Of a DNA stretch of 51,179 nt, positions 37,073 to 45,712 are shown piece after piece. Positions within the stretch are counted from its first letter, which is position 1. The number at the start of each line of letters is the position of its first letter. Source of the stretch: Microvirga aerophila. Lineage in GTDB: Bacteria; Pseudomonadota; Alphaproteobacteria; Rhizobiales; Beijerinckiaceae. Both the position numbers and the translations under genes were made by a program. The stretch covers positions 1 through 51,179 of the forward strand of contig NZ_QOIO01000044.1 in NCBI RefSeq assembly GCF_003332305.1. Reading direction: 5' to 3'. Under the pieces are notes generated by a model. That model was not told the origin of the DNA, did no database searches, and saw nothing but the letters and a program-made list of their open reading frames with translations.

Positions 37073-38095
37073 TTAGTAGTGCTCTTCGAAGCGCTTTGCG
37101 AGATCTTCGATGTTCTCAGGCGGCCAGCCGGGCACGTCCATGCCCAGGTGGAGGCCCATGGACGCGAGAACTTCCTTGATCTCGTTGAGCGACTTGCGGC
37201 CGAAGTTCGGGGTGCGGAGCATTTCCGCCTCGGACTTCTGAATGAGGTCGCCGATATAGACGATGTTGTCGTTCTTCAGGCAGTTCGCCGAACGGACAGA
37301 CAGCTCGAGTTCGTCGACCTTCTTGAGCAACGCCGGGTTGAAAGGCAGCTGCGGCGCGGCGGCGGCAGTCTCTTCCTTGCGGGGCTCTTCGAAGTTGACG
37401 AACACCTGAAGCTGGTCCTGGAGGATGCGGGCCGCGTAGGCCACCGCGTCTTCCGGCGTGACCGCGCCGTTCGTCTCGACCGTCATGATCAGCTTGTCGT
37501 AATCGAGAATCTGGCCCTCGCGGGTGTTCTCGATGCGGTACGAAACCTTTTTCACCGGGCTGTAGAGCGAGTCGACCGGGATGAGGCCGATCGGAGCGTC
37601 CTCAGCGCGGTTACGCTCGGCCGGGACGTAGCCCTTGCCGGTGTCGACCGTGAACTCCATGCGGATTTCCGCGCCCTCGTCGAGGGTGCAGAGCACGAGT
37701 TCCGGGTTCAGGATCTGCACGTCGCCGACCGTGTTGATGTCGCCTGCCGTCACGGCGCCCGGGCCGGTCTTGCGAAGCGACATGCGCTTCGGACCTTCGC
37801 CCTGCATCTTGATGGCGATCGTCTTCACGTTGAGCACGATATCCGTCACGTCCTCGCGGACGCCCGGAATGGACGAGAACTCATGCAGCACGCCGTCGAT
37901 GTGAATCGACGTCACAGCAGCGCCCTGGAGGGACGACAGCAGAACGCGGCGCAGGGAGTTGCCCAGCGTGGTGCCGAAGCCACGCTCCAGCGGCTCGGCC
38001 ACGACCGTGGCGATACGCTTCGGATCGTCGCCGGGAGCAACTTCGAGCTTGTTCGGCTTAATCAGCTCTTGCCAGTTCTTTTGGATCACAACCAC
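37073..38095 (-). CDS. rpoA: RNA polymerase alpha subunit
   Basis: A 340-residue subunit that nucleates RNA polymerase assembly and contacts activators and UP elements. The N-terminal domain is recognised by QKNWQELIKPNKL and ERGFGTTLGNSLRRVLLSS. The C-terminal domain starts near residue 255 with ELSVRSANCLKNDNI and contains TPNFGRKSLNEIKEVL. Alphaproteobacterial features include the long linker with EEPRKEETAAAAP. It lies 87 bases after rpsK. A GTG two codons in would give the commoner VIQKNW start. Confidence 0.97.
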   Translation of the reverse strand: MVVIQKNWQELIKPNKLEVAPGDDPKRIATVVAEPLERGFGTTLGNSLRRVLLSSLQGAAVTSIHIDGVLHEFSSIPGVREDVTDIVLNVKTIAIKMQGEGPKRMSLRKTGPGAVTAGDINTVGDVQILNPELVLCTLDEGAEIRMEFTVDTGKGYVPAERNRAEDAPIGLIPVDSLYSPVKKVSYRIENTREGQILDYDKLIMTVETNGAVTPEDAVAYAARILQDQLQVFVNFEEPRKEETAAAAPQLPFNPALLKKVDELELSVRSANCLKNDNIVYIGDLIQKSEAEMLRTPNFGRKSLNEIKEVLASMGLHLGMDVPGWPPENIEDLAKRFEEHY

Positions 38096-38150
38096 ACCTC
38101 TTGCAGGTACGGAATGAGGGCAGGCGCTGCGCCCACCCCCAAAACCGGAA

Positions 38151-38174
38151 TGCGCCCAGGGAGACCCGGGCGCA
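38151..38174 (-). other. Intercistronic hairpin between rpsK and rpoA
   Basis: Seven-base-pair perfect stem (TGCGCCC 38151-38157 with GGGCGCA 38168-38174) and a ten-base loop, nine bases past the rpsK stop. The minus-strand sequence behind it has only short T stretches. Confidence 0.5.
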
Positions 38175-38182
38175 GGATGAGC

Positions 38183-38572
38183 TTAGACGCGGCGACGCTT
38201 GCGCGGCCGGCAGCCATTGTGCGGGATCGGCGTCACGTCACGGATCGACGTGACGGTGAAGCCCGCCGACTGGAGCGCGCGGAGCGCCGATTCGCGGCCG
38301 GAACCGGGACCGGACACTTCCACCTCAAGGGTGCGCATGCCGTGCTCGGAAGCCTTGCGGGCCGCATCCTCGGCCGCAACCTGCGCGGCGTACGGGGTCG
38401 ACTTACGCGAGCCCTTGAAGCCCATCGCGCCAGCCGAGGACCACGAGATCGTGTTGCCCTGAGCGTCCGTGATGGTGATCATGGTGTTGTTGAACGAGGC
38501 GTTTACATGCGCCACGCCGGAGACGATGTTCTTGCGTTCGCGGCGGCGAACGCGGGTCGCTTCTTTAGCCAT
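38183..38572 (-). CDS. rpsK: 30S ribosomal protein S11
   Basis: A 129-residue small-subunit platform protein. Typical features are GVAHVNASFNNTMITITDAQGN near the start and the invariant C-terminal PHNGCRPRKRRRV. Part of the alpha operon, separated from rpsM by an unusually long 167-base spacer that holds an extragenic palindromic element. Confidence 0.97.
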   Translation of the reverse strand: MAKEATRVRRRERKNIVSGVAHVNASFNNTMITITDAQGNTISWSSAGAMGFKGSRKSTPYAAQVAAEDAARKASEHGMRTLEVEVSGPGSGRESALRALQSAGFTVTSIRDVTPIPHNGCRPRKRRRV

Positions 38573-38626
38573 TCAAGTCGGTCCTTCAAACGCGCCCGTC
38601 ATGCCAGGCGCTCGGGAGTTTCGATT

Positions 38627-38715
38627 TCGTCGTGACCGGGCTCGGCCCGGCCATCACCTTCAAATTGGCGCGCCACACCTGGCGGCAGATCCCCGGGTTA
38701 GGCCTGGAGACGACC
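38627..38715. repeat. Extragenic palindromic element between rpsM and rpsK
   Basis: Two GC-rich inverted modules, CCGGGC-TC-GGCCCGG near 38637-38651 and CCCGGGTTAGGCCTGG near 38692-38707, are bracketed by TCGTCGTGAC and GAGACGACC. This matches the style of repetitive palindromes scattered through Rhizobiales genomes. Its presence inside a ribosomal operon suggests late insertion into a permissive spacer. Confidence 0.55.
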
Positions 38716-38717
38716 TT

Positions 38718-38734
38718 GGGCGGAAAAACCGCCC
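38718..38734 (-). other. Hairpin directly behind rpsM
   Basis: Perfect six-base-pair stem GGGCGG/CCGCCC with a five-T loop on the minus strand, six bases past the rpsM stop. No T-run follows the stem. Confidence 0.5.
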
Positions 38735-38739
38735 GAAGA

Positions 38740-39108
<369 letters not shown>

Positions 39109-39126
39109 TGTCCGTCTCCATGTAGC

Positions 39127-39141
39127 GAAGCCTCAGGCTTC
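39127..39141 (-). promoter_or_regulatory. Palindrome in the rpsM leader
   Basis: GAAGCCT-C-AGGCTTC, seven-base arms with one central base, lies 18 bases before the rpsM start. It could form a leader hairpin near the ribosome binding site, where translational control by a ribosomal protein would act; this is inference only. Confidence 0.4.
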
Positions 39142-39261
39142 AGGTGGTGTTATCGCGCGTCCGGTGGAGGCCGGCCCCTGCGCGGGTTTAGAGAACACAA
39201 GAATCCGGAGCGGCTTCTCACGAAACCCTCCGGATAAGCAAGTTCTTTCTCAAGAGGCTTG

Positions 39262-39290
39262 CCCGTAGCGCACGAACGCTTCGACGTCAA
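39262..39290 (-). promoter_or_regulatory. Candidate internal promoter for the alpha operon
   Basis: On the minus strand TTGACG (39290-39285) is followed after 17 bases by TACGGG (39267-39262). The -35 is good and the -10 weak. The 244-base gap before rpsM makes an internal start plausible. Confidence 0.4.
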
Positions 39291-39352
39291 GCCCTTTTGT
39301 AACATGCCGCAACTTTTTATGCCGCTACGACAGGGCGGGTCGAACCGACTGC

Positions 39353-39934
39353 TTAGCGCCCGAGGATGCCGTGAATTGCCTCGGTGACCTCGTCGATGGG
39401 CTGCATGCCGTCAACGGTCCTGAGGGCCCCTTTGCCGGCATAATAGGCTGAAAGCGGTGCCGTCTGGGTGCGATAGGCTTCCAAGCGGGTCTTGAAGACG
39501 TCCGGGTTGTCGTCCTTGCGCACCGGTTCGCCCCGGGCTTCCGTTTCCTTGGCACGCTTGACAATGCGGTCGACGAGTTCGGTCTCGTTCACCTTGAACT
39601 CGATCACGGAATCGAGCTTCAGGCCCTTCTCGGCCAGCATGGCGTCGAACGCCTCGGCCTGGGCCACAGTGCGCGGGAAGCCGTCGAGGATGAAGCCGTT
39701 CTTCGCGTCCGGCTCCTCAATCCGGTCGGCGATGATGCCGACCACGATGTCGTCCGACACCAGAGCGCCCGAATCCATCACTGCCTTGGCTTTGACGCCG
39801 ATAGGCGTGCCCGCCGCCACGGCGGCCCGGAGCATGTCGCCGGTGGAAAGCTGGGGAATCCCCAGCCGCTCGACCAAACGCACAGCTTGGGTGCCCTTCC
39901 CGGCCCCTGGCGGTCCCAGCAGGATAATTCTCAT
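39353..39934 (-). CDS. adk: Adenylate kinase
   Basis: Cytoplasmic enzyme of 193 residues that interconverts ATP + AMP and 2 ADP. The P-loop GPPGAGKGTQ is at residues 7-16, the NMP-binding STGDMLR at about 30-36 and DGFPRT at about 84-89. It is the short form without the zinc-type LID insertion, normal for alphaproteobacteria. It sits between secY and rpsM, as in most alphaproteobacterial clusters. Confidence 0.96.
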   Translation of the reverse strand: MRIILLGPPGAGKGTQAVRLVERLGIPQLSTGDMLRAAVAAGTPIGVKAKAVMDSGALVSDDIVVGIIADRIEEPDAKNGFILDGFPRTVAQAEAFDAMLAEKGLKLDSVIEFKVNETELVDRIVKRAKETEARGEPVRKDDNPDVFKTRLEAYRTQTAPLSAYYAGKGALRTVDGMQPIDEVTEAIHGILGR

Positions 39935-39959
39935 CGACGCCCCCCTGACACGGTCGAGT

Positions 39960-39981
39960 ATCCGCGCCGGAGGGCGCGGAT
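39960..39981 (-). other. Intercistronic hairpin between secY and adk
   Basis: Perfect nine-base-pair stem (39960-39968 with 39973-39981) and a four-base loop, seven bases past the secY stop, without a T-run. Confidence 0.5.
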
Positions 39982-39988
39982 CAAGATC

Positions 39989-41326
39989 TTACCGTCGCCG
40001 TCCGCCCTTGAGCTTCGCCTTCTTGACGAGGCCCTCGTACTGGTGCGCCAGCAGATGGCCGTGAACCTGCGCAACCGTATCCATGGTGACCGACACCACG
40101 ATGAGGAGCGAGGTGCCGCCGAAATAGAACGGAAGCGCCGCGTATGAGACCAGGAGCTCTGGAATCAGGCAGATGATGACCAGATAAGCTGCACCGAGAA
40201 CCGTGATGCGAGTCAACACCTGATCGATGAACTCGGCTGTGCGCTCACCCGGGCGGATGCCTGGAATGAAGCCGCCCTGCTTCTTCAGGTTGTCGGCGGT
40301 CTCGGTCGGGTTGAACACGATCGCTGTGTAGAAGAACGCGAAGAACACGATAAGCGCAGCATACATGAACATGTAGGCGGGACGCCCGTGGCCCAGGTAA
40401 GTGGTGAGCATCGAGATGATGCCGCCGCCGTCCTGAGTGCTCTGGAAGCTGGCGATGGTGGCCGGCAGGAGCAGAAGCGACGACGCAAAGATCGGCGGAA
40501 TCACACCAGAGGTGTTCAGCTTGAGCGGCAGGAACGAGGTCTGACCCTCGTACATCCGGTTGCCGACCTGGCGCTTGGGATAGTTGATCAAAAGGCGGCG
40601 CTGGGCGCGCTCCATGAAGACCACGAAATAGATGATGGCGATCGCCATCACGATGACGCCGATGATTAGGGGAGTGGAGATTGCGCCCTGGCGGCCAAGC
40701 TCCAAGGTGCCAGCGATCGCGGAAGGCAGGTTCGCCACAATGCCAGCGAAAATGATCAGCGAGGTGCCGTTGCCGATGCCCCGGGACGTGATCTGCTCGC
40801 CCAGCCACATGAGGAACAGGGTGCCGCCGGTGAGGGTGATCACCGTCGAGATCAGGAAGAATGGGCCCGGCGTCTGAACGATGTTGCCCGACGCCTGAAG
40901 ACCAACGGCGATGCCCCACGATTGGAAGACCGCGAGAAGCACGGTCAGGTAGCGGGTGTACTGGTTGAGGATCTTGCGACCCGCCTCGCCTTCCTTCTTC
41001 AGCGCCTCGAGCGACGGCAGAACCGACGTCAGCAGCTGAACGATGATGGAGGCCGAGATGTACGGCATGATGTTGAGGGCAAAGATCGCCATGCGCTCTA
41101 CAGCGCCGCCCGAAAACATGTTGAACAGGCCGAGCATGCCGCCGCTGGCGCTCTGGAAGCTCTGCCGCAGGGCCTCGGGATCAATGCCAGGTAGTGGGAT
41201 GTAAGTGCCGAGACGATAGACGATGAGCGCGCCAAGCGTGAACCAAATGCGCTTCTTCAACTCCTCGGCTTTGGCGATCGAACCAAAATTGATGTTTGCC
41301 GCAAGTTGTTCGGCTGCTGAAGCCAT
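39989..41326 (-). CDS. secY: Protein translocase subunit SecY
   Basis: A 445-residue, ten-helix core of the Sec channel. It has the standard start region LKKRIWFTLGALIVYRLGTYIPLPGID, a plug/TM2 region and the cytoplasmic loop YPKRQVGNRMYEGQTSFLPLK. The basic C-terminal tail ends KAKLKGGRRR. The gene follows rplO by 102 bases with a strong hairpin in the gap, then adk. Confidence 0.97.
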   Translation of the reverse strand: MASAAEQLAANINFGSIAKAEELKKRIWFTLGALIVYRLGTYIPLPGIDPEALRQSFQSASGGMLGLFNMFSGGAVERMAIFALNIMPYISASIIVQLLTSVLPSLEALKKEGEAGRKILNQYTRYLTVLLAVFQSWGIAVGLQASGNIVQTPGPFFLISTVITLTGGTLFLMWLGEQITSRGIGNGTSLIIFAGIVANLPSAIAGTLELGRQGAISTPLIIGVIVMAIAIIYFVVFMERAQRRLLINYPKRQVGNRMYEGQTSFLPLKLNTSGVIPPIFASSLLLLPATIASFQSTQDGGGIISMLTTYLGHGRPAYMFMYAALIVFFAFFYTAIVFNPTETADNLKKQGGFIPGIRPGERTAEFIDQVLTRITVLGAAYLVIICLIPELLVSYAALPFYFGGTSLLIVVSVTMDTVAQVHGHLLAHQYEGLVKKAKLKGGRRR

Positions 41327-41371
41327 GTTTCGTCCCCGAAATCTTCAATTACGTGATGTCGATCACGCAAA

Positions 41372-41402
41372 CGGCGGCCTCGCGATCAGACGCGGGCCGC
41401 CG
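41372..41402 (-). other. Long hairpin between rplO and secY
   Basis: Twelve-base-pair stem with a single bulge: CGGCGGCC and CGCG on one arm, CGCG and GGCCGCCG on the other, with a six-base loop. Only TTT follows on the minus strand, so read-through into secY is expected, perhaps at reduced level. Confidence 0.6.
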
Positions 41403-41428
41403 CTTGGTTATTCAATGTGGGCGCTGGC

Positions 41429-41902
41429 TCACGCCTGCGCAACGGCGCCCAGCAGGGTTACCGAGCCGCCCGCCTTTTCGATCGCCTCGACGGCAGACTT
41501 GGACGCGCCGGCGACCTGGAACGACAGCTTGGCCTTGAGCTCGCCGACGCCGAGGATCTTCACGCCATCACGGGGCTTGGAGACGACGCCTGCCGCGACC
41601 AGAGCCTCGTTGGTGACCGGGGTGCCCTGATCGAGCTTGCCAGCCTCCACGGCCTCCTGAATGCGGCCGATATTGACCTCGTTCAGGTGGATCGCGTTCG
41701 GCTTGTTGAAGCCGCGCTTGGGCAGACGACGATGCAGAGGCATCTGGCCGCCTTCGAAGCCCTTGATGGCCACGCCCGAACGGGACGTCTGACCCTTGAC
41801 GCCGCGACCGCCCGTCTTGCCCTTGCCGGAGCCGATACCACGGCCGACACGCATCCGGTTCTTGGTAGCGCCTTCGTTGTCACGAATTTCATTGAGTTTC
41901 AT
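41429..41902 (-). CDS. rplO: 50S ribosomal protein L15
   Basis: A 157-residue assembly protein of the large subunit. It opens KLNEIRDNEGATKNRMRVGRG and shows the Gly/Arg-rich GSGKGKTGGRGVKGQTSRSG region. ATG 41902 is preceded by GAGGAGA and is the family start; the frame extends nine codons further upstream towards rpmD but without support. Confidence 0.96.
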   Translation of the reverse strand: MKLNEIRDNEGATKNRMRVGRGIGSGKGKTGGRGVKGQTSRSGVAIKGFEGGQMPLHRRLPKRGFNKPNAIHLNEVNIGRIQEAVEAGKLDQGTPVTNEALVAAGVVSKPRDGVKILGVGELKAKLSFQVAGASKSAVEAIEKAGGSVTLLGAVAQA

Positions 41903-41912
41903 GACGCTCTCC

Positions 41913-42122
41913 TCACTGCCCGTCGACAACGCGCACGAGGTGCTTGACCTTCTCGATCATGCCGCGAACCGCAGGCGTGTCTTCCAAGGTCGAAGTACGG
42001 TGGAGCTTGTTGAGCTTGAGGCCGCTCAGCGTCTGACGCTGCTTGCCCTCGCGGCGGATCGGGGATCCAACCTGCACAACGGTGATGGTTTTCGCTTCAG
42101 CAGCGGAAGGCTTCTTCGCCAT
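41913..42122 (-). CDS. rpmD: 50S ribosomal protein L30
   Basis: A 69-residue protein, with KTITVVQVGSPIRREGKQRQTLSGLKLNKLHR split between its first strand and helix, and ending VRVVDGQ. Located between rpsE and rplO, its usual place; gaps are 14 and 10 bases. Confidence 0.95.
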   Translation of the reverse strand: MAKKPSAAEAKTITVVQVGSPIRREGKQRQTLSGLKLNKLHRTSTLEDTPAVRGMIEKVKHLVRVVDGQ

Positions 42123-42136
42123 GGATCAAGCCTCCT

Positions 42137-42706
42137 TTACGCTTCTGCGCCGACAGCTTCGCCGTCACCGGCGTCACGACGGCGAGCCTGCAGGGTCGAG
42201 ACCTTGAGGCCACGACGAGCAGCGACCGAACGCGGGCTATCCTCGTTCTTCAGCGCATCGAAGGTCGCGCGGACGAGGTTGTACGGGTTCGACGAGCCGA
42301 GCGACTTGGCGACCACGTCCTGCATGCCTACGACTTCGAAGACAGCACGCATCGGGCCGCCGGCGATGATGCCGGTACCCTGCGGAGCCGAACGAAGCAC
42401 GACCTTGCCGGCGCCATGGCGGCCGTTCACGTCGTGATGCAGCGTGCGGCCCTCGCGGAGCGCGACGCGGATCATCGAGCGCTTGGCAGCGTCAGTTGCC
42501 TTGCGGATAGCCTCAGGCACCTCGCGGGCTTTGCCGTGGCCGAAGCCCACGCGGCCCTTCTGGTCGCCGACCACCACGAGAGCAGCGAAGCCGAAGCGAC
42601 GGCCGCCCTTCACGACTTTCGCGACGCGGTTGATGTGTACCAGCCTGTCGACGAATTCGCTGTCGCGCTCTTCGCGATCAGCACGTTCTCTTGGTTCTCT
42701 TGCCAT
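42137..42706 (-). CDS. rpsE: 30S ribosomal protein S5
   Basis: A 189-residue protein important for decoding fidelity. It has the S5 N-terminal domain (VDRLVHINRVAKVVKGGRRF) and C-terminal domain (GIIAGGPMRAVFEVVGMQDV, then SLGSSNPYNLVRATFDAL). ATG 42706 (MAREPRERADR) follows GAGAGG. The C-terminus is extended as in other Rhizobiales. Confidence 0.96.
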   Translation of the reverse strand: MAREPRERADREERDSEFVDRLVHINRVAKVVKGGRRFGFAALVVVGDQKGRVGFGHGKAREVPEAIRKATDAAKRSMIRVALREGRTLHHDVNGRHGAGKVVLRSAPQGTGIIAGGPMRAVFEVVGMQDVVAKSLGSSNPYNLVRATFDALKNEDSPRSVAARRGLKVSTLQARRRDAGDGEAVGAEA

Positions 42707-42722
42707 GAGACCTCTCACTTGC

Positions 42723-42739
42723 GCGGGCGGCGGGCCCGC
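42723..42739 (-). other. Hairpin between rplR and rpsE
   Basis: Six-base-pair stem GCGGGC (42723-42728) with GCCCGC (42734-42739) and a five-base loop, inside the 62-base gap. Confidence 0.4.
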
Positions 42740-42768
42740 TCGCTAAGGGTGTTTCGATTTACCCGCCG

Positions 42769-43131
42769 TTAGAAATCGAGACCGCCTTCACGGGCTGCGT
42801 CGGCCAGAGCCTTCACGCGGCCGTGAAACAGGTAGCCGGAACGGTCGAAAATAACCTGCGTCACGCCGGCAGCAGCCGCGCGCTCCGCTACGAGCCGCCC
42901 AACTTCCTTTGCCGCATCGACGGTGGCGCCAGTCTTGAGCTTGCCCCTGAGGTCCTTCTCGAGGGTCGACGCAGCGGCGACCGTATGGCCGCGCTCGTCA
43001 TCGATGATCTGGGCGTAGATCTGCTTGGACGAACGGAACACCGACAAACGCGGACGTCCATTCGCAGCTTTCCGGATCGCACGGCGCACACGGGCCTTGC
43101 GGCGATCTTCGGCGCCTTTCTTCTCAGCCAT
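42769..43131 (-). CDS. rplR: 50S ribosomal protein L18
   Basis: A 120-residue 5S rRNA-binding protein. It shows RKARVRRAIRKAANGRPRLSV, SSKQIYAQIIDDERGHTVAAAS and the C-terminal FDRSGYLFHGRVKALADAAREGGLDF pattern (split here by its fold). Twelve bases after rplF. Confidence 0.96.
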   Translation of the reverse strand: MAEKKGAEDRRKARVRRAIRKAANGRPRLSVFRSSKQIYAQIIDDERGHTVAAASTLEKDLRGKLKTGATVDAAKEVGRLVAERAAAAGVTQVIFDRSGYLFHGRVKALADAAREGGLDF

Positions 43132-43143
43132 GATACGTCGTCC

Positions 43144-43677
43144 TTACTTCTTCTTGCCTTCCTTGCGGAAGATGAACTCGTCGGAATACTTGACGCCCTT
43201 GCCCTTATAGGGCTCCGGACCGCGATAGTCGCGGATCTCGGCGGCGGTCTGTCCGACCTTCTGCTTGTCGATGCCGGTCACGACGACTTCCGTCGGCTTG
43301 GGCGTGGTGATGGTCACGCCGGCCGGGATCTCGTAGTCGATGTCGTGGCTGTAGCCGAGCGACAGCTTCAGCACCTTGCCGGCGACCGCGGCCCTGTAGC
43401 CGACGCCGTTGATCTCAAGACGCTTCTCGAAGCCCTTGGACACGCCCTCAACCAGGTTCGCCACCTGAGCGCGGGACAAGCCCCACTTCGCGCGGGCCGT
43501 CTTGGAGGTGTCGCGCGGATTAACCGACACGGCGCCATCCTCGAATGCAACCGACACTTCGTCAGGCACGCGGAACGAAAGCTCGCCCTTGGTGCCCTTC
43601 ACCTTAACCATCTGACCGTCGACGGTCGCCGTCACTCCGGACGGAACCGCAACTGGCTTTTTACCTACTCGGGACAT
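43144..43677 (-). CDS. rplF: 50S ribosomal protein L6
   Basis: A 177-residue protein at the GTPase-associated centre. It opens SRVGKKPVAVPSGVTATVDG, and the signature PEPYKGKGVKYSDE lies near the C-terminus. Thirty-six bases after rpsH. Confidence 0.97.
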   Translation of the reverse strand: MSRVGKKPVAVPSGVTATVDGQMVKVKGTKGELSFRVPDEVSVAFEDGAVSVNPRDTSKTARAKWGLSRAQVANLVEGVSKGFEKRLEINGVGYRAAVAGKVLKLSLGYSHDIDYEIPAGVTITTPKPTEVVVTGIDKQKVGQTAAEIRDYRGPEPYKGKGVKYSDEFIFRKEGKKK

Positions 43678-43713
43678 ATTCGAATCTCCGTGGTTCTGTG
43701 CTGTTGCTTAGTC

Positions 43714-44109
43714 TTAGAAGACCTTGCAGAGCACTTCGCCGCCCACGTTCTTCTCCCGGGCCTCATGATCGGCCATCACGCCCTGGGGCGTCGAGAGAAT
43801 GGTGATGCCGAGACCGTCGGCCACGCGGGGCATGGTGTCGACGGATGCGTACACGCGGCGGCCGGGCTTGGAGACGCGCTCGATCGAGCGGATCACCGGC
43901 TGACCGTCATAGTACTTCAGCTCGATCGAAAACTCGGTCCGGCCATTGCCGAACTCCGTCTGCGAGTAGTCGCGGATGTAGCCTTCGGTCTTGAGGACCT
44001 CGAGCACACGGGCGCGCAGCTTCGAGCCCGGGGTCATGACGGTGCCGCGACGGCGCATCTGCGCGTTGCGGATACGGGTGAGCATATCGCCCAACGGATC
44101 GTTGATCAT
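43714..44109 (-). CDS. rpsH: 30S ribosomal protein S8
   Basis: A 131-residue 16S rRNA-binding protein, which in enterobacteria also represses the spc operon. It begins INDPLGDMLTRIRNAQMRR and ends in the EVLCKVF tail. The S8 signature GLGITILSTPQGVM is intact. Thirteen bases after rpsN. Confidence 0.97.
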   Translation of the reverse strand: MINDPLGDMLTRIRNAQMRRRGTVMTPGSKLRARVLEVLKTEGYIRDYSQTEFGNGRTEFSIELKYYDGQPVIRSIERVSKPGRRVYASVDTMPRVADGLGITILSTPQGVMADHEAREKNVGGEVLCKVF

Positions 44110-44122
44110 CAGATGCCCTCCC

Positions 44123-44428
44123 TTACCAGCTGGACTTCACGAGGCCCGGGATCAGACCCTGGGAGCCGAGTTCGCGCAGAGCGATGCGCGACATGCCGAG
44201 CTTGCGGTAGTAAGCGCGCGGACGGCCGGTCACTTCGCAACGGTTGCGAATGCGGGTCGGGCTCGAGTTGCGCGGCAGTTCAGCCAGCTTGAGGCGCGCC
44301 TCGAAGCGCTCCTCCATGGACCTCGCCTCGTCGTTGGCAACAGCCAGCAGACGCTCGCGGCGGCCGGCATATTGCTTCGCGAGCTTGCGACGAAGCTTGT
44401 TCTTCTCGATAGAGCTTTTCTTAGCCAT
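44123..44428 (-). CDS. rpsN: 30S ribosomal protein S14
   Basis: A 101-residue long-form S14 without the zinc-binding CxxC pairs of the short type. It ends RELGSQGLIPGLVKSSW, with RCEVTGRPRAYYRKLGMSR before it. Placed between rplE and rpsH as usual. Confidence 0.97.
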   Translation of the reverse strand: MAKKSSIEKNKLRRKLAKQYAGRRERLLAVANDEARSMEERFEARLKLAELPRNSSPTRIRNRCEVTGRPRAYYRKLGMSRIALRELGSQGLIPGLVKSSW

Positions 44429-44467
44429 TCGTTTATCTCCAGTGTCCGCGTCTGAGGACAGCTATCC

Positions 44468-45034
44468 TCACTGCCGGAACGGGAAGTTGAAGTGACGCAG
44501 GAGCGCACGGGCCTCGTCGTCGGTCTTCGCCGTGGTGGCGATGATGACGTCCATGCCCCAAACCTGCTCGACCTTGTCATAGTTGATCTCAGGGAACACC
44601 AGGTGCTCCTTGATGCCAAGCGCGTAGTTTCCACGGCCGTCGAACGACTTGGGGTTAAGGCCCCGGAAGTCGCGGACGCGGGGAAGCGCGATCGTCACGA
44701 GACGATCCATGAACTCGTACATGCGAGCCTTGCGCAGCGTAACCTTGGCGCCGATCGGCATGTTCTCGCGGACCTTGAACTGCGAGATCGCCTTGCGGGC
44801 CTTGGTGATCACCGGCTTCTGGCCGGCGATGAGCGCGAGATCGCCAGCTGCGACCGAAGCCTTCTTCGAGTCAGCCGTCGATTCGCCGACGCCCATGTTG
44901 AGGACGATCTTGGTGATCGTCGGCACTTCCATGGGGTTCTTGTAGCCGAATTCTTCGATCAGCTTGGGACGCACCACTTCCTCGTAGTGCTTCTTAAGCC
45001 GCGGCGTGTAGCCGTCCACCTGAGCCTTAGCCAT
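44468..45034 (-). CDS. rplE: 50S ribosomal protein L5
   Basis: A 188-residue 5S rRNA-binding protein. It shows GYTPRLKKHYEEVVRPKLIE at the start, then KIVLNMGVGES and GQKPVITKARKAISQFKVRE. Its start overlaps the end of rplX by eight bases, indicating coupled translation. Confidence 0.97.
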   Translation of the reverse strand: MAKAQVDGYTPRLKKHYEEVVRPKLIEEFGYKNPMEVPTITKIVLNMGVGESTADSKKASVAAGDLALIAGQKPVITKARKAISQFKVRENMPIGAKVTLRKARMYEFMDRLVTIALPRVRDFRGLNPKSFDGRGNYALGIKEHLVFPEINYDKVEQVWGMDVIIATTAKTDDEARALLRHFNFPFRQ

Positions 45035-45344
45035 CGATCAGGTCTCCCGAACGCTTGGCGAAACGGACCTTGCGGCCGTCGTCCAGAACTTTGAAACCAA
45101 CCCGGGTCGGCTTGCCGTCCTTCGGGTCTGCGTAGGCCAGGTTCGACAGATGGATCGGCGCCTCTTTCGAGATGATGCCGCTCTCTTGATTTGCCGTCTG
45201 GCGCTGGTGCCGCTTCACCAGGTTGACGCCACGGACGAGCGCACGCTCCTCCTTCGGCATCACCTGCACGACTTCACCGGTCTTGCCCTTGTCGCGACCG
45301 GTCAGGATGACGACCTTGTCGCCCTTCTTGATCTTCGCGGCCAT
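45027..45344 (-). CDS. rplX: 50S ribosomal protein L24
   Basis: A 105-residue assembly initiator with the KOW motif at KKGDKVVILTGRDKGKTGEV. Its ATG shares one base with the rplN stop (TAATG), and its end overlaps rplE by eight bases. Confidence 0.96.
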   Translation of the reverse strand: MAAKIKKGDKVVILTGRDKGKTGEVVQVMPKEERALVRGVNLVKRHQRQTANQESGIISKEAPIHLSNLAYADPKDGKPTRVGFKVLDDGRKVRFAKRSGDLIDG

Positions 45345-45712
45345 TAGAGCACCTCCGGTGCCAGCGAGATGATTTTCATGTGGTTCTTGGCGCGCAGTTC
45401 ACGGGGAACGGGGCCGAAGATACGCGTGCCGACCGGCTCTTTCTGATTGTTGATCAGAACCGCGGCGTTCTTGTCGAACCGGATGACCGATCCGTCGGCG
45501 CGACGGATGTCCTTGGCGGTGCGAACGACGACCGCCTTCATGACGTCGCCCTTCTTCACGCGGCCGCGCGGGATAGCTTCTTTCACGGAGACGACGATGA
45601 TATCGCCGACGGAAGCGTACTTACGCTTCGAACCGCCGAGAACCTTGATGCACATCACGCGACGGGCGCCGGAATTGTCGGCGACGTCAAGATTCGTCTG
45701 CATCTGGATCAT
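45344..45712 (-). CDS. rplN: 50S ribosomal protein L14
   Basis: A 122-residue protein at the subunit interface. It opens IQMQTNLDVADNSGARRVMC and ends EVL, with the L14 signature DNSGARRVMCIKVLGG. It follows a 163-base spacer after rpsQ, much longer than other spacers in this part of the cluster. Confidence 0.97.
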   Translation of the reverse strand: MIQMQTNLDVADNSGARRVMCIKVLGGSKRKYASVGDIIVVSVKEAIPRGRVKKGDVMKAVVVRTAKDIRRADGSVIRFDKNAAVLINNQKEPVGTRIFGPVPRELRAKNHMKIISLAPEVL

